Shown one piece after another: positions 1-6,701 of a DNA stretch of 11,944 nt. The notes under the pieces were generated by a model. It had not been told where the DNA came from, searched no databases, and saw nothing but the letters and a program-made list of their open reading frames with translations. This DNA is from Phycisphaera sp. (GTDB lineage: Bacteria; Planctomycetota; Phycisphaerae; Phycisphaerales; Phycisphaeraceae). The stretch is taken from contig JARFRI010000179.1 in assembly GCA_029287335.1 (NCBI GenBank), positions 1 to 11,944 of the forward strand, in the 5' to 3' direction. Position numbers and translations under genes: made by a program. Numbering within the stretch: the stretch's first letter is position 1; each line of letters opens with the position of its first letter.

Positions 1-89
1 CGGGTTTGGTGCAACCGAGAGATGATAGTCAGGCTGAGCGATGATCTCAACTCTCCGGCGTGTGATTTGGTCACCCTGAAATAAACGAA

Positions 90-2846
90 TTAGTCCGACA
101 GCGTCGAGATCTGCCGACCGCGGTAGTAGCGGAACGTGTCCCGCAGCAGGCGCAAGGGGGCCTTGGGCTGAAGGCCCTGCTTATCACGGACCTCCGCGGC
201 GATCCGCATACACAATGCCCACTGGTGACGGAGGGTCGCCTGAGCCCGCCAGAGCGACCAGTCCGGGTCGTAAAGGTTGGTTGACTCGCTGGTCACACCG
301 TTGATCTCGATGACGGCCAAACCCTCGCCACGCTTGAGCGACGCTTCATCGGTGTAGCGCAGATCGATCCGGCCAAAGTAGAAGCCCTCGAGTTGCTTGG
401 CGAGTTGATCGATGCGCTGTTCGAGTTCAGGGGTGATCAGATGGGCACCATCGCGGAACAGCGTGCCTTGGCAGTGGTTGCCCGCCTCGGCAAGGCGAAG
501 TTCTTCGCCCTTGGCTAAGACGCGCTCCAAGTCGTCGGCCCATCGGATATGGAAGACATCGTGTTGGAATCGAAAACGCGGGTGCTTCCAGATGAGTTCT
601 TCGAGATTGGATTCACCGTCGCCGATGATGACGGGGAAGACCTTGTCGGTGATGGAAAAGATCCTGCCACTGGGTTGGCTGGGCAGGCGGGCGTAGAAGA
701 TGCCGCACTCCATCGGGCCGGGGTGGTACTGCTGGAGCTGCGCGGGGCCTAGGCACTGCTCGAAAAACGTGGCAAGGTCGGCGTCGTCCTCGATCAGTGT
801 CACGCCCGCGCCGCGCTGGGCCGCATCGGGCTTGAGGATCAGCGGGTAGGACCAGCCGCGCTCGGCGATGATCTGCTGGGTTAGTTTGATGCGCTCGGCA
901 GGCTCGGCATCTTCAGGGATGAGCGCGTGCTTAAGAACCGCTTCGTCATCGATACGCGAGAGGATGTCGCTCTTGGATTCACCGACGACCCCGCCGTCGG
1001 GCATGCACGGGTTGGCCAGCGTCCATAGCGTCATGGAGCGATACCTGGCCATGAGGTAGAGCCAGTACGGCAGCATCGGCAGATAAAACTTCCACCCGGG
1101 CCAGTACTCGTATCGCACTTGCTTTTGCAAGCGGATCGCCAGCTTGCGTCGGCCCTCGCGCGTCACCAGCGAGAGCGCCATGTTCATCAAGATCATCAAG
1201 ACCAGCACCACGCCGACGAACGCCGGCCAACCGCCGAAGTCCAGGAGTTTTTGAAACGGCGAACGCGCCGCTTCACCCAGCAGGATCACACTAAAGAGGA
1301 TCACCGGTGCCCAGATACACACGGCCATGAACGTCCAGAGCATAAACCGCCCGGGCTTGTTGCCCGTGACCCCCGCGGCAACATACAGCGGCAAGCGCGA
1401 CCCAGGAATAAATCGGCTGGCGAGCACGGCCTTCCAGCCCCGTTCATCGAACCAGGCCCCGAGCTTTTCAACATGGCGTGTCGGCACCCAAGCCGCGATC
1501 GGTCGCCAGCGCAGCGCGCTGCGTCCCGCAAGAAAGCCGATCATGTACAAGCCAAAGTCACCCAGAAAGATGCCAAAGAGCACCGCGAACCCACCCACGA
1601 ACGGGTCGATCTGACCGGCCTTGATGAACAGTCCCACGGCAATGGACGTCGGGTCCTCGAGCGTGAACGTGCCCAGCATGATCACGCCGATCTTCGTCCA
1701 CGGGCTCATCGTCTTACGCAATTCAAAATTGCCCGGCAGCGTGAGCGTCTGATCCTGCATCCCCCCGCCGTTGTCGCGTGTGGAACGCGTCGGCGGTGCG
1801 ACGGGGTCATTGTGTTTTTCCAGAAACGGCAGCAACGCATCGAGCACGCGCTGGTTGCCGCTCTCGATGAATAGCATCGCGTGGTTGTAGAAAGAACCAT
1901 ACTTGGTATCTACGGTATCAAAAGCGTCGTGGGCATAGACGACCAATTCGCTCTGCTCGACGATCGCGTGGTGCTCATAGGCGACGCGCACCGGCGTGAG
2001 CAGCGGCGGATCGGCCTCGCCATGGATGATGAGCATCGGCTTGTCATAGCGATCTAGGATCGCACGATTGGGGCGCTGGTCGGTGTCCCAGAAGTTCCGT
2101 AGAAACGCATGCCGAAACGAGCGATCACCCATCTGGCCGAAGTGCGGGATGAACTCGACGCCGCCAACACCAAAAAGGTATCCGACACCATATTTCAAAT
2201 GCTCAAAGTAATAGTCGCCCGAGCCCTCGGCCGACTGCACCCCGATCGCCGCGAGCATCGTGATACTTCGGATGCGATTCGGGTCGAGGTCGTAGAGTTG
2301 GATCGCCACCCCGCCGCCCATCGACCAGCCGAGGAGATGAGCCTGTTCGATGCCGAGTTGTTCGAGCAGGTCAATGACATAGCGGGCATGGGCGCGGTTG
2401 GAATAGTCGGGGATGTAGGGTTCGGAATAGCCGAAGCCCGGCAGGTCGGGCGCGATGACGCGGTAGCCCTTGTCGGCGAGGCTTGGGATCAGCCCGTTGT
2501 CGGTGAGGTTAAAGTCGCCGCCGCTGCCCGGGCTGCCGTGAAGGAGGACGACGGCCGGGCCGTCCTTTGGGCCGGTGTCCTGGTAGGCGAGGGTGATCGT
2601 CTCGGGCGTGACGGTGATGGCGCGTTCGTTGTCGCCTTTAGGCTCTGCGGCAACCGGGCCATCACCACGCTGCGTCGTGAGCTCGATCGTTTGATAACCG
2701 GCAGGCACCGGGCCGGGCCCATCGGTTTGCAGTTGGACCAGGAACGATGCGATCAGCAGCACGAGATAGACCTGCCACCAGCGCGGTAGGCGGCGCTTGG
2801 CTTTGTGGGCCGTCTCGGCGTCGGGCTGTTTGTCGTCTGGGGTCAC
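90..2846 (-). CDS. Alpha/beta hydrolase - DedA (VTT) - ATP-grasp fusion membrane protein
   Basis: Three domains lie in one continuous frame. Residues 23-40 form a membrane anchor. Residues 85-345 are an alpha/beta hydrolase with oxyanion HGSPG (103-107), nucleophile elbow GWSMGG (Ser175), probable acid Asp279 in HGEADP and His322. Residues 380-560 are a DedA/VTT domain with GDxxxYxxGxxxG (429-441) and SRFIPGSR (477-484), the hallmark of the family of lipid transporters and scramblases. Residues 575-885 resemble ATP-grasp carboxylate-amine ligases: Lys672 in LILKPD, and Asp828, Glu847 and Asn849 (IEING) as likely metal ligands. The start is GTG, overlapping the upstream TGA as GTGA, so translation is probably coupled; no strong ribosome site is visible. 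Separate proteins of each family are common, but I do not know this fusion from memory. Inferred role: hydrolysis, translocation and ATP-dependent acylation or amidation of an envelope lipid or lipid-linked precursor. Domain calls are firm; the substrate is unknown. Confidence 0.9.
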   Translation of the reverse strand: MTPDDKQPDAETAHKAKRRLPRWWQVYLVLLIASFLVQLQTDGPGPVPAGYQTIELTTQRGDGPVAAEPKGDNERAITVTPETITLAYQDTGPKDGPAVVLLHGSPGSGGDFNLTDNGLIPSLADKGYRVIAPDLPGFGYSEPYIPDYSNRAHARYVIDLLEQLGIEQAHLLGWSMGGGVAIQLYDLDPNRIRSITMLAAIGVQSAEGSGDYYFEHLKYGVGYLFGVGGVEFIPHFGQMGDRSFRHAFLRNFWDTDQRPNRAILDRYDKPMLIIHGEADPPLLTPVRVAYEHHAIVEQSELVVYAHDAFDTVDTKYGSFYNHAMLFIESGNQRVLDALLPFLEKHNDPVAPPTRSTRDNGGGMQDQTLTLPGNFELRKTMSPWTKIGVIMLGTFTLEDPTSIAVGLFIKAGQIDPFVGGFAVLFGIFLGDFGLYMIGFLAGRSALRWRPIAAWVPTRHVEKLGAWFDERGWKAVLASRFIPGSRLPLYVAAGVTGNKPGRFMLWTFMAVCIWAPVILFSVILLGEAARSPFQKLLDFGGWPAFVGVVLVLMILMNMALSLVTREGRRKLAIRLQKQVRYEYWPGWKFYLPMLPYWLYLMARYRSMTLWTLANPCMPDGGVVGESKSDILSRIDDEAVLKHALIPEDAEPAERIKLTQQIIAERGWSYPLILKPDAAQRGAGVTLIEDDADLATFFEQCLGPAQLQQYHPGPMECGIFYARLPSQPSGRIFSITDKVFPVIIGDGESNLEELIWKHPRFRFQHDVFHIRWADDLERVLAKGEELRLAEAGNHCQGTLFRDGAHLITPELEQRIDQLAKQLEGFYFGRIDLRYTDEASLKRGEGLAVIEINGVTSESTNLYDPDWSLWRAQATLRHQWALCMRIAAEVRDKQGLQPKAPLRLLRDTFRYYRGRQISTLSD

Positions 2847-3586
2847 CGGCGGGTCAACTGACGTTGGAGGGAGGCGATGTGCGGTGGCGCATCGCGGTCA
2901 GGCCGATCGGGATGGTACGTCATCGTGACGCTTGTTGGATCGACATCGACAAGGGTGTAGCTCACGGTGCGGGCATCATCGCGCTGCATGCAGACGCTCA
3001 GGTGCTCCCGGCCGGGCCATTGGTGGCGGTGAAAGTCATGCTGTTCAGCGAGATGTGCCGAAGCATCGTCGCCAAACCAGTCGTCAAATAATGCTCGGCG
3101 CGGCCGCTCAACCAAGTGATCGCCAAGCCCCGACGAAGTCCACATCATCGGCTCACCCGACCAAGGCAACACCTCGGCCTGCTCGATCGGCTCGGTACTC
3201 CGCCAAAGCATCACCGACCGACCATCGCAGGCAACCAGTCGAAACGGCATCATGCGGTCGGCATCGATCGATGTCGCCAGCGCGAACACCTCATCAACAG
3301 TCGATGCCGATAAGAGTTGCGGGATCACGCTACCACGGCTTTGATCGCGATCACTCGGCGGATCGATAAGGTTGTAGTTCAATAACGTGAGCGCCAGGCC
3401 GTGCGCGTTGACACCGACCCATGTGCCGTCGGAGGCTGGGTCGATCGGCATGAGGATTTGTGTGCCGGTGAGATCGCTTTGCTGCGGTGGGTTTGCAGGG
3501 GCTCGGCCATGCTGCTCGTCACGGCTGCAAGCCATACGAAACGCGCCGGACGCATCCGCTTTGGGCACGATGGTTACCGTGCACAT
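2843..3586 (-). CDS. NRDE/TANGO2-family protein
   Basis: The 247-residue protein starts Met-Cys-Thr-Val-Thr-Ile, the typical N-terminus of the NRDE family, in which Cys2 resembles an N-terminal nucleophile after Met removal. The name-giving motif reads CSRDEQHGR at 20-28, so the usual Asn is Ser here. A family-like GTWVGVNAHGLALTLLN lies at 54-70, and SSGLGD (151-156) and LSVCMQRDDARTVS (196-209) fit the C-terminal half. The family includes human TANGO2; bacterial members have no settled biochemical role, although haem and lipid handling have been proposed for the family. The gene overlaps the upstream DinB-like gene by 13 bases and the downstream fusion gene by 4, so it is the middle cistron of a coupled operon. 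The ATG start is fixed by the conserved MCT beginning. Confidence 0.88.
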   Translation of the reverse strand: MCTVTIVPKADASGAFRMACSRDEQHGRAPANPPQQSDLTGTQILMPIDPASDGTWVGVNAHGLALTLLNYNLIDPPSDRDQSRGSVIPQLLSASTVDEVFALATSIDADRMMPFRLVACDGRSVMLWRSTEPIEQAEVLPWSGEPMMWTSSGLGDHLVERPRRALFDDWFGDDASAHLAEQHDFHRHQWPGREHLSVCMQRDDARTVSYTLVDVDPTSVTMTYHPDRPDRDAPPHIASLQRQLTRR

Positions 3587-4131
3587 CCGTTTTGATTCCG
3601 GTATGCGATGGTCGAGGGAGCGGTGCCAAAGTTGGCGGGCAGGTCAACGGCAAGGGCCCGGGCAATCGTCCCGATGATCGCGTTGTGGTGAATGGTGTGG
3701 CTGAAGATGAAGGCCAGCTCACGAGCGTGTGATGAAGGCAGCGACACCAGCGAGCCGCAACTCGTCATGCTGGTCAGCACGGTCACGGGATTGGCCAGTT
3801 GTTCGTCGCTGATCTCCGCGAGCCTAGCGGTGTGGTGCTTGATGGCGTGCAGCGCGGCGGTGGGGTCGTGCTCGATGGAGGTATCGCGTTGTCGGTCGTC
3901 GTAGTTGACCGTGCCGTGCTCGACGCCGCCGAGCCAGGCGACCAGGTGGTCGAGCACATGTCGGACGTGCCCGCCGATGGCGCCGCACTTGGTAGTCTGA
4001 GGCACAGCGTTGTACTGATCTGCGTCGAGCAGGCGGACCAGGTCGCTGAGCTGCGTCATCAACTCGGCAAGCGGGCCGGTGGACCAAGGCACGGTCGTAA
4101 TGTTTTGGCGTTGATTGTTTGATTCAGTCAT
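3574..4131 (-). CDS. DinB-like four-helix protein
   Basis: A 185-residue soluble protein. Two His-rich helices are typical of the DinB/YfiT metal-binding four-helix bundle: GGHVRHVLDHLVAWL (53-67, with His55, His58 and His62) and HARELAFIFSHTIHHN (135-150, with His145, His148 and His149). DinB-like proteins commonly bind a divalent metal through three His, and several act as thiol-dependent transferases or hydrolases; no specific reaction can be assigned here. I chose the ATG at 4131, which has AGGTG about ten bases upstream; an in-frame GTG at 4143 would add four residues. It is the first gene of the operon with the NRDE and hydrolase-DedA-ATP-grasp genes, overlapping the NRDE gene by 13 bases. 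No convincing promoter was found upstream. Confidence 0.85.
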   Translation of the reverse strand: MTESNNQRQNITTVPWSTGPLAELMTQLSDLVRLLDADQYNAVPQTTKCGAIGGHVRHVLDHLVAWLGGVEHGTVNYDDRQRDTSIEHDPTAALHAIKHHTARLAEISDEQLANPVTVLTSMTSCGSLVSLPSSHARELAFIFSHTIHHNAIIGTIARALAVDLPANFGTAPSTIAYRNQNGCAR

Positions 4132-4318
4132 CGGCTCAGGCACCTGCTAGGGTCCGGGTCAATCTCAATTTTCGCGGACGCACTCACATTACGCAAGTCA
4201 ACACGTGCGGTATCGGCCTAATGGCTGAACAGGCCTTGATATTCCCACCAATCTACGATCAAATCCAACGCCATCAGGTTGGAGTGAGGATTTTCTTAAA
4301 CATGCAACAAACGAAAGC
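4132..4318. other. Intergenic region between two minus-strand operons
   Basis: This 187-base gap separates the end of the redox operon from the start of the DinB-like gene, both read leftward. It must contain the end of one transcript and probably the promoter of the next. Apart from a weak hairpin at 4264-4283, I see no good terminator. A TTGACT on the minus strand near 4198 lacks a matching -10 box at usual spacing. The plus-strand frame through the region has no family-like content, and I see no RNA gene. Confidence 0.5.
4264..4283 (-). terminator. Weak candidate terminator hairpin after the redox operon
   Basis: TCCAAC and GTTGGA form a perfect 6-bp stem around an 8-base loop. On the minus strand it lies about 36 bases after the stop of the Cys/His-motif gene and is followed by TTTGAT. 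The stem is short, AT-containing and the T run is only three, so this is a weak intrinsic terminator at best. Confidence 0.22.
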
Positions 4319-5113
4319 TCAATCCCCCGAGCCCAGGCGACGGATCGAGTCCAGGTCCGCCCGCAGGATCAGCAGGTCGCCATCTTGCAAAATCTGACCG
4401 GTGATCTCGATCGGGTCGGCAATATATTCGTGATGCGACTCGGGGAAGGCTTTGCCATCGGCATCGGTTAACAGGTACGCCGCGGTGTTGCCCTTGTCAT
4501 CACGCACTACCAGCATCGGCGGGATGCCACCCTTGATACAAAGCGTCGCGCAAGCCTTGTGCGTCTTGCCATCGCCCGGCTGCATCACGCCAAGGTAGCA
4601 CTTGGGGTCGACGATCTCGCCACGGAGGGTGTGGGTGCCGAGATCTTCTGGCTCAGTTTGTTTGGGATCAATATTTGGCGCATCGCCGGGCACCTCTGCA
4701 ATCGCATAGACCTTATCGATTTCAATTAGAGCGTTTGCGTCGGCACCATCTAGTTCAAGCACCCTTCGCCCTTCGCGTTCAATCAGGTAGCCCGTTGCCA
4801 TATACACGTCCGCCGTGCGGCCGGAAAGACGATCTTGCACACCGAGTTTGCCTTGCTCAACCAGTATGTATGCCTGGTCTTCAACGAACAGAATTGGATA
4901 CGGCTCGATCTCAAGCCATCCTTCTAAAGTCACCGCCTCCCCCGTCTGCCAAACCCCGTCCCCTGGGTCGCGGTGCTGCTGCGCGATCACCGCGGCGATA
5001 CCGACCGCCAGCACGAGGTTGCCAATCAGCCACGGCACGATGAATCGCTTGATCGACTGAGGCAACGGCAGGTAACCAACGTAAAACAGATCGCGTTCGG
5101 CTTGATCAGACAT
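4319..5113 (-). CDS. Membrane-anchored protein with Cys/His motif, redox operon
   Basis: A 264-residue protein with one membrane segment at about 23-44 and a soluble remainder. Residues 60-140 look like a beta-rich domain. Residues 163-205 carry the motif GEIVDPKCYLGVMQPG followed by His185, Cys188 and Cys192 (HxxCxxxC), then GGIPP. The spacing Cys172-x12-His185-x2-Cys188-x3-Cys192 suggests metal, haem or disulfide chemistry. I do not recognise a named family. The start at 5113 is favoured over an upstream in-frame codon at 5143 because GGAGGT lies eight bases before it. The gene overlaps the stop of the ferric-reductase/Rieske gene by 8 bases and ends the four-gene operon. Likely role, by context only: an accessory or electron-transfer partner of the Rieske protein on the outer side of the membrane. 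Confidence 0.82.
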   Translation of the reverse strand: MSDQAERDLFYVGYLPLPQSIKRFIVPWLIGNLVLAVGIAAVIAQQHRDPGDGVWQTGEAVTLEGWLEIEPYPILFVEDQAYILVEQGKLGVQDRLSGRTADVYMATGYLIEREGRRVLELDGADANALIEIDKVYAIAEVPGDAPNIDPKQTEPEDLGTHTLRGEIVDPKCYLGVMQPGDGKTHKACATLCIKGGIPPMLVVRDDKGNTAAYLLTDADGKAFPESHHEYIADPIEITGQILQDGDLLILRADLDSIRRLGSGD

Positions 5114-6179
5114 CGTCCTTACCTCCAACCATTGCAGGTTCAACCGGCGTGCCCGGCTTATTGGGCTCGGGATTCAACATCACGCGCTGCCCCTCGATCC
5201 GCACCGCATACGTCGCGATCTTCTCGGTGTACGGTGGCGGCGACTGGCCATCCTCCGGCCGATACTGATAACCATGCCACGGGCAGGTGATGCAGCCATC
5301 GACGACCTTGCCCGCACCCAGCGGCCCACCCTGATGGGCACAAACACTTTGCACCGCAGAGAATTTCTCGCCCTGCTCGCCGTGACGAAACACCGCAATA
5401 CGCTCGCACTGCTTGAGCTTTACGACCTTGGCCCGATCAACAGGAATCTCATCTACCGAAGCAACATCCACCCAGCCGCTCGCCGGTTTAGCACGCGCGG
5501 TTCGATCGAACTTCACATCACGCACCCCCGCAACCAAGTGCAGCACAATCAACGCTACTGCCCCGCCGCCGATCAAGAGCGGATACACGATGCTGCGCTC
5601 CGCCTGAATCGTGCCCAGCGCGACGTGCAAGACCAGCGATACATACGCCACATACACCCCCATGTGCAGCGCCTTCCACCAGCGCGGCGAGAGGTTTTTT
5701 AGCCAAAAGTCGTGGCTCGTCGCGGCCATGAAGAAGAGGATCGTCAGCGCTAAGATGCCGAACCACTCGAACGGGAAGCCGACCCACGAATCGACGCGGG
5801 TGTTCATGGTGAACATTGCGGTGATCGGGTCGGTGATGCCGAAGCTGCCGTACCACAGGAGGACGAGTCCGGCGTGGATGAGGCCGACGAAAAACATCGT
5901 GACGCCGAAGTGCCGGCGGTTATAGAGCAGCGGTGCGAACTGATTCGGAAACAACCTTGCCAATGGACCGATTGCAAGGACCACATGCAGCATGACGATC
6001 GCACACGAACCCGTCGCACGGATCAACAGAATCAGCGGGCTGGTCGCCTGTTCGAATGGTGTCGTCAGCACACTGACGCCGATGTACGTACCAATGAAAA
6101 GGACAACGAATAACAGCAACACCGCGTCGTAGACGCGCTTGTGCTTGTTCCACTGGACCCAGGTATAGCTGACGCTCAA
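5106..6179 (-). CDS. Ferric-reductase-like membrane protein with C-terminal Rieske domain
   Basis: A 357-residue protein with six predicted membrane helices (about 17-38, 50-72, 92-112, 138-155, 170-190, 198-218). His65, His102, His172 and His185 sit within helices, consistent with the bis-haem four-helix core of ferric-reductase-like and MsrQ-like proteins; SPRWWKALHMGVY (164-176) fits that family. Residues 235-335 form a Rieske domain with C280-x-H282, 16 residues, then C299-x2-H302, which is the complete [2Fe-2S] ligand set of ferredoxin-type Rieske proteins. The join implies electron passage between membrane haem and the Fe-S cluster. No FAD or NAD binding domain is present, unlike classic ferric reductases. 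The start is TTG at 6179, overlapping the upstream stop as TTGA and backed by a strong ribosome site. It is the third gene of the operon; partner and substrate are unknown. Confidence 0.9.
   Translation of the reverse strand: MSVSYTWVQWNKHKRVYDAVLLLFVVLFIGTYIGVSVLTTPFEQATSPLILLIRATGSCAIVMLHVVLAIGPLARLFPNQFAPLLYNRRHFGVTMFFVGLIHAGLVLLWYGSFGITDPITAMFTMNTRVDSWVGFPFEWFGILALTILFFMAATSHDFWLKNLSPRWWKALHMGVYVAYVSLVLHVALGTIQAERSIVYPLLIGGGAVALIVLHLVAGVRDVKFDRTARAKPASGWVDVASVDEIPVDRAKVVKLKQCERIAVFRHGEQGEKFSAVQSVCAHQGGPLGAGKVVDGCITCPWHGYQYRPEDGQSPPPYTEKIATYAVRIEGQRVMLNPEPNKPGTPVEPAMVGGKDDV
5121..5126 (-). promoter_or_regulatory. Ribosome binding site deciding the start at 5113
   Basis: GGAGGT on the minus strand lies eight bases before the ATG at 5113, inside the coding end of the upstream gene. 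It selects this ATG over the codon at 5143, which would overlap the upstream gene much more. Confidence 0.7.
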
Positions 6180-6349
6180 CGCTCACCCCCGGAATCACGA
6201 TCTGCCTGAACCGACTCGACGCCCGGCAACGCACCATCCTGCACCGGCTCAACCGGCCGCCAAACCACCGCCAACGCCAGCCCAATCAATGCGATCGGCC
6301 CAAGCACCAGCCACAGCAGCACATGCACTTTGCGTTGACCGCTCGTCAT
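6176..6349 (-). CDS. Small single-pass membrane protein (57 aa)
   Basis: The frame encodes 57 residues: a short basic N-terminus (MTSGQRKVH), one hydrophobic helix at about 10-30 ending in WRP, and a polar acidic tail. Its ATG overlaps the stop of the upstream small gene as ATGA and its TGA overlaps the TTG of the Rieske gene, so both junctions are coupled. AAGGGGG lies about seven bases before the start. The precise overlaps and the anchor-plus-tail layout support a real gene. No named family is recognised. It is probably a subunit or assembly factor of the ferric-reductase-like protein encoded directly after it. Confidence 0.72.
   Translation of the reverse strand: MTSGQRKVHVLLWLVLGPIALIGLALAVVWRPVEPVQDGALPGVESVQADRDSGGER
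6183..6190 (-). promoter_or_regulatory. Ribosome binding site supporting a TTG start at 6179
   Basis: The minus strand reads GGGGGTGA just before the TTG, seven of eight bases matching GGAGGTGA. No ATG or GTG lies nearby in this frame, so this site supports the unusual TTG start. Confidence 0.6.
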
Positions 6350-6558
6350 ACCGACGCCCCCTTGCCCGCGTTGATCCACATCCCTAACACCACCGGCCAA
6401 AGCCCAACGCAGCCCGGCAAAATCACCACACGAAACACAACAGGCGAATCCCCCGCCGCCGGGTCCACACGGTTCACGCCACGCAGCACAAAAGCGATCC
6501 CCACCAGCAGCCCGACCGCCACGTACAACCCTACGATAAAGAGCAAAATTGCGACCAT
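6346..6558 (-). CDS. Small membrane protein (70 aa), first gene of redox operon
   Basis: A 70-residue protein with a long hydrophobic helix at about 2-25 and a second weakly hydrophobic stretch at 41-62 that contains FRVVILPGCVGLWPVVLGMW. The Pro-Gly followed by Leu-Trp-Pro looks like a conserved family signature, but I cannot name the family. The start is uncertain. ATG at 6558 is chosen because the helix then begins at residue 2; an upstream in-frame TTG at 6603 would add 15 mostly hydrophobic residues. The ribosome site is weak in both cases. The gene opens the four-gene operon, its stop overlaps the next start as ATGA, and it diverges from the cupredoxin gene. Confidence 0.72.
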   Translation of the reverse strand: MVAILLFIVGLYVAVGLLVGIAFVLRGVNRVDPAAGDSPVVFRVVILPGCVGLWPVVLGMWINAGKGASV

Positions 6559-6701
6559 AATCAGCACCACCCAAGAACCCACAAGACAGGCAAGAAAACA
6601 CAACAGCCCCGACCGTCGGACCTGAGTTTAACAGGCAAGCCCGCTGAACTATTCCATGGCCAACGGTATCCTTGTCTGGCGTCGAACACCCGGAGTTTCA
6701 T
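6559..6701. promoter_or_regulatory. Divergent promoter region between redox operon and cupredoxin gene
   Basis: This 143-base gap lies between two divergent starts and must hold both promoters. Possible -10 boxes are TATCCT at 6667-6672 on the plus strand (a CTGAAC sits 17 bases upstream at 6644-6649) and TAAACT on the minus strand at 6625-6630, without a clear -35. These are weak matches; the shared location is the main argument for co-regulation of the two sides. Confidence 0.35.
6691..6695 (+). promoter_or_regulatory. Ribosome binding site deciding the start at 6702
   Basis: CGGAG ends six bases before the ATG at 6702. It favours this start over the in-frame TTG at 6672, which would add ten polar residues before the membrane anchor. 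Confidence 0.55.

Noticed and set aside
1..84. Open plus-strand frame to the left edge, ending in TAA five bases before the end of the convergent fusion gene; possible C-terminus of a gene outside the window
   Set aside because: Only 27 codons are visible, the residues are not family-like, and a frame of this length is expected by chance in this composition.
1119..1874. Long plus-strand frame (251 codons) opposite the fusion gene
   Set aside because: It lies wholly antisense to the well-supported DedA and hydrolase domains; its Arg/His/Gln-rich composition is typical of a shadow frame in GC-rich DNA.
4218..4238. GGCCT...AGGCC inverted repeat as a terminator
   Set aside because: The stem is only 5 bp with an 11-base loop and no T run on either strand.
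4119..4397. Plus-strand frame of 92 codons crossing the gap between the two minus-strand operons
   Set aside because: It has no good ribosome site or family-like residues, and it overlaps the end of a supported gene.
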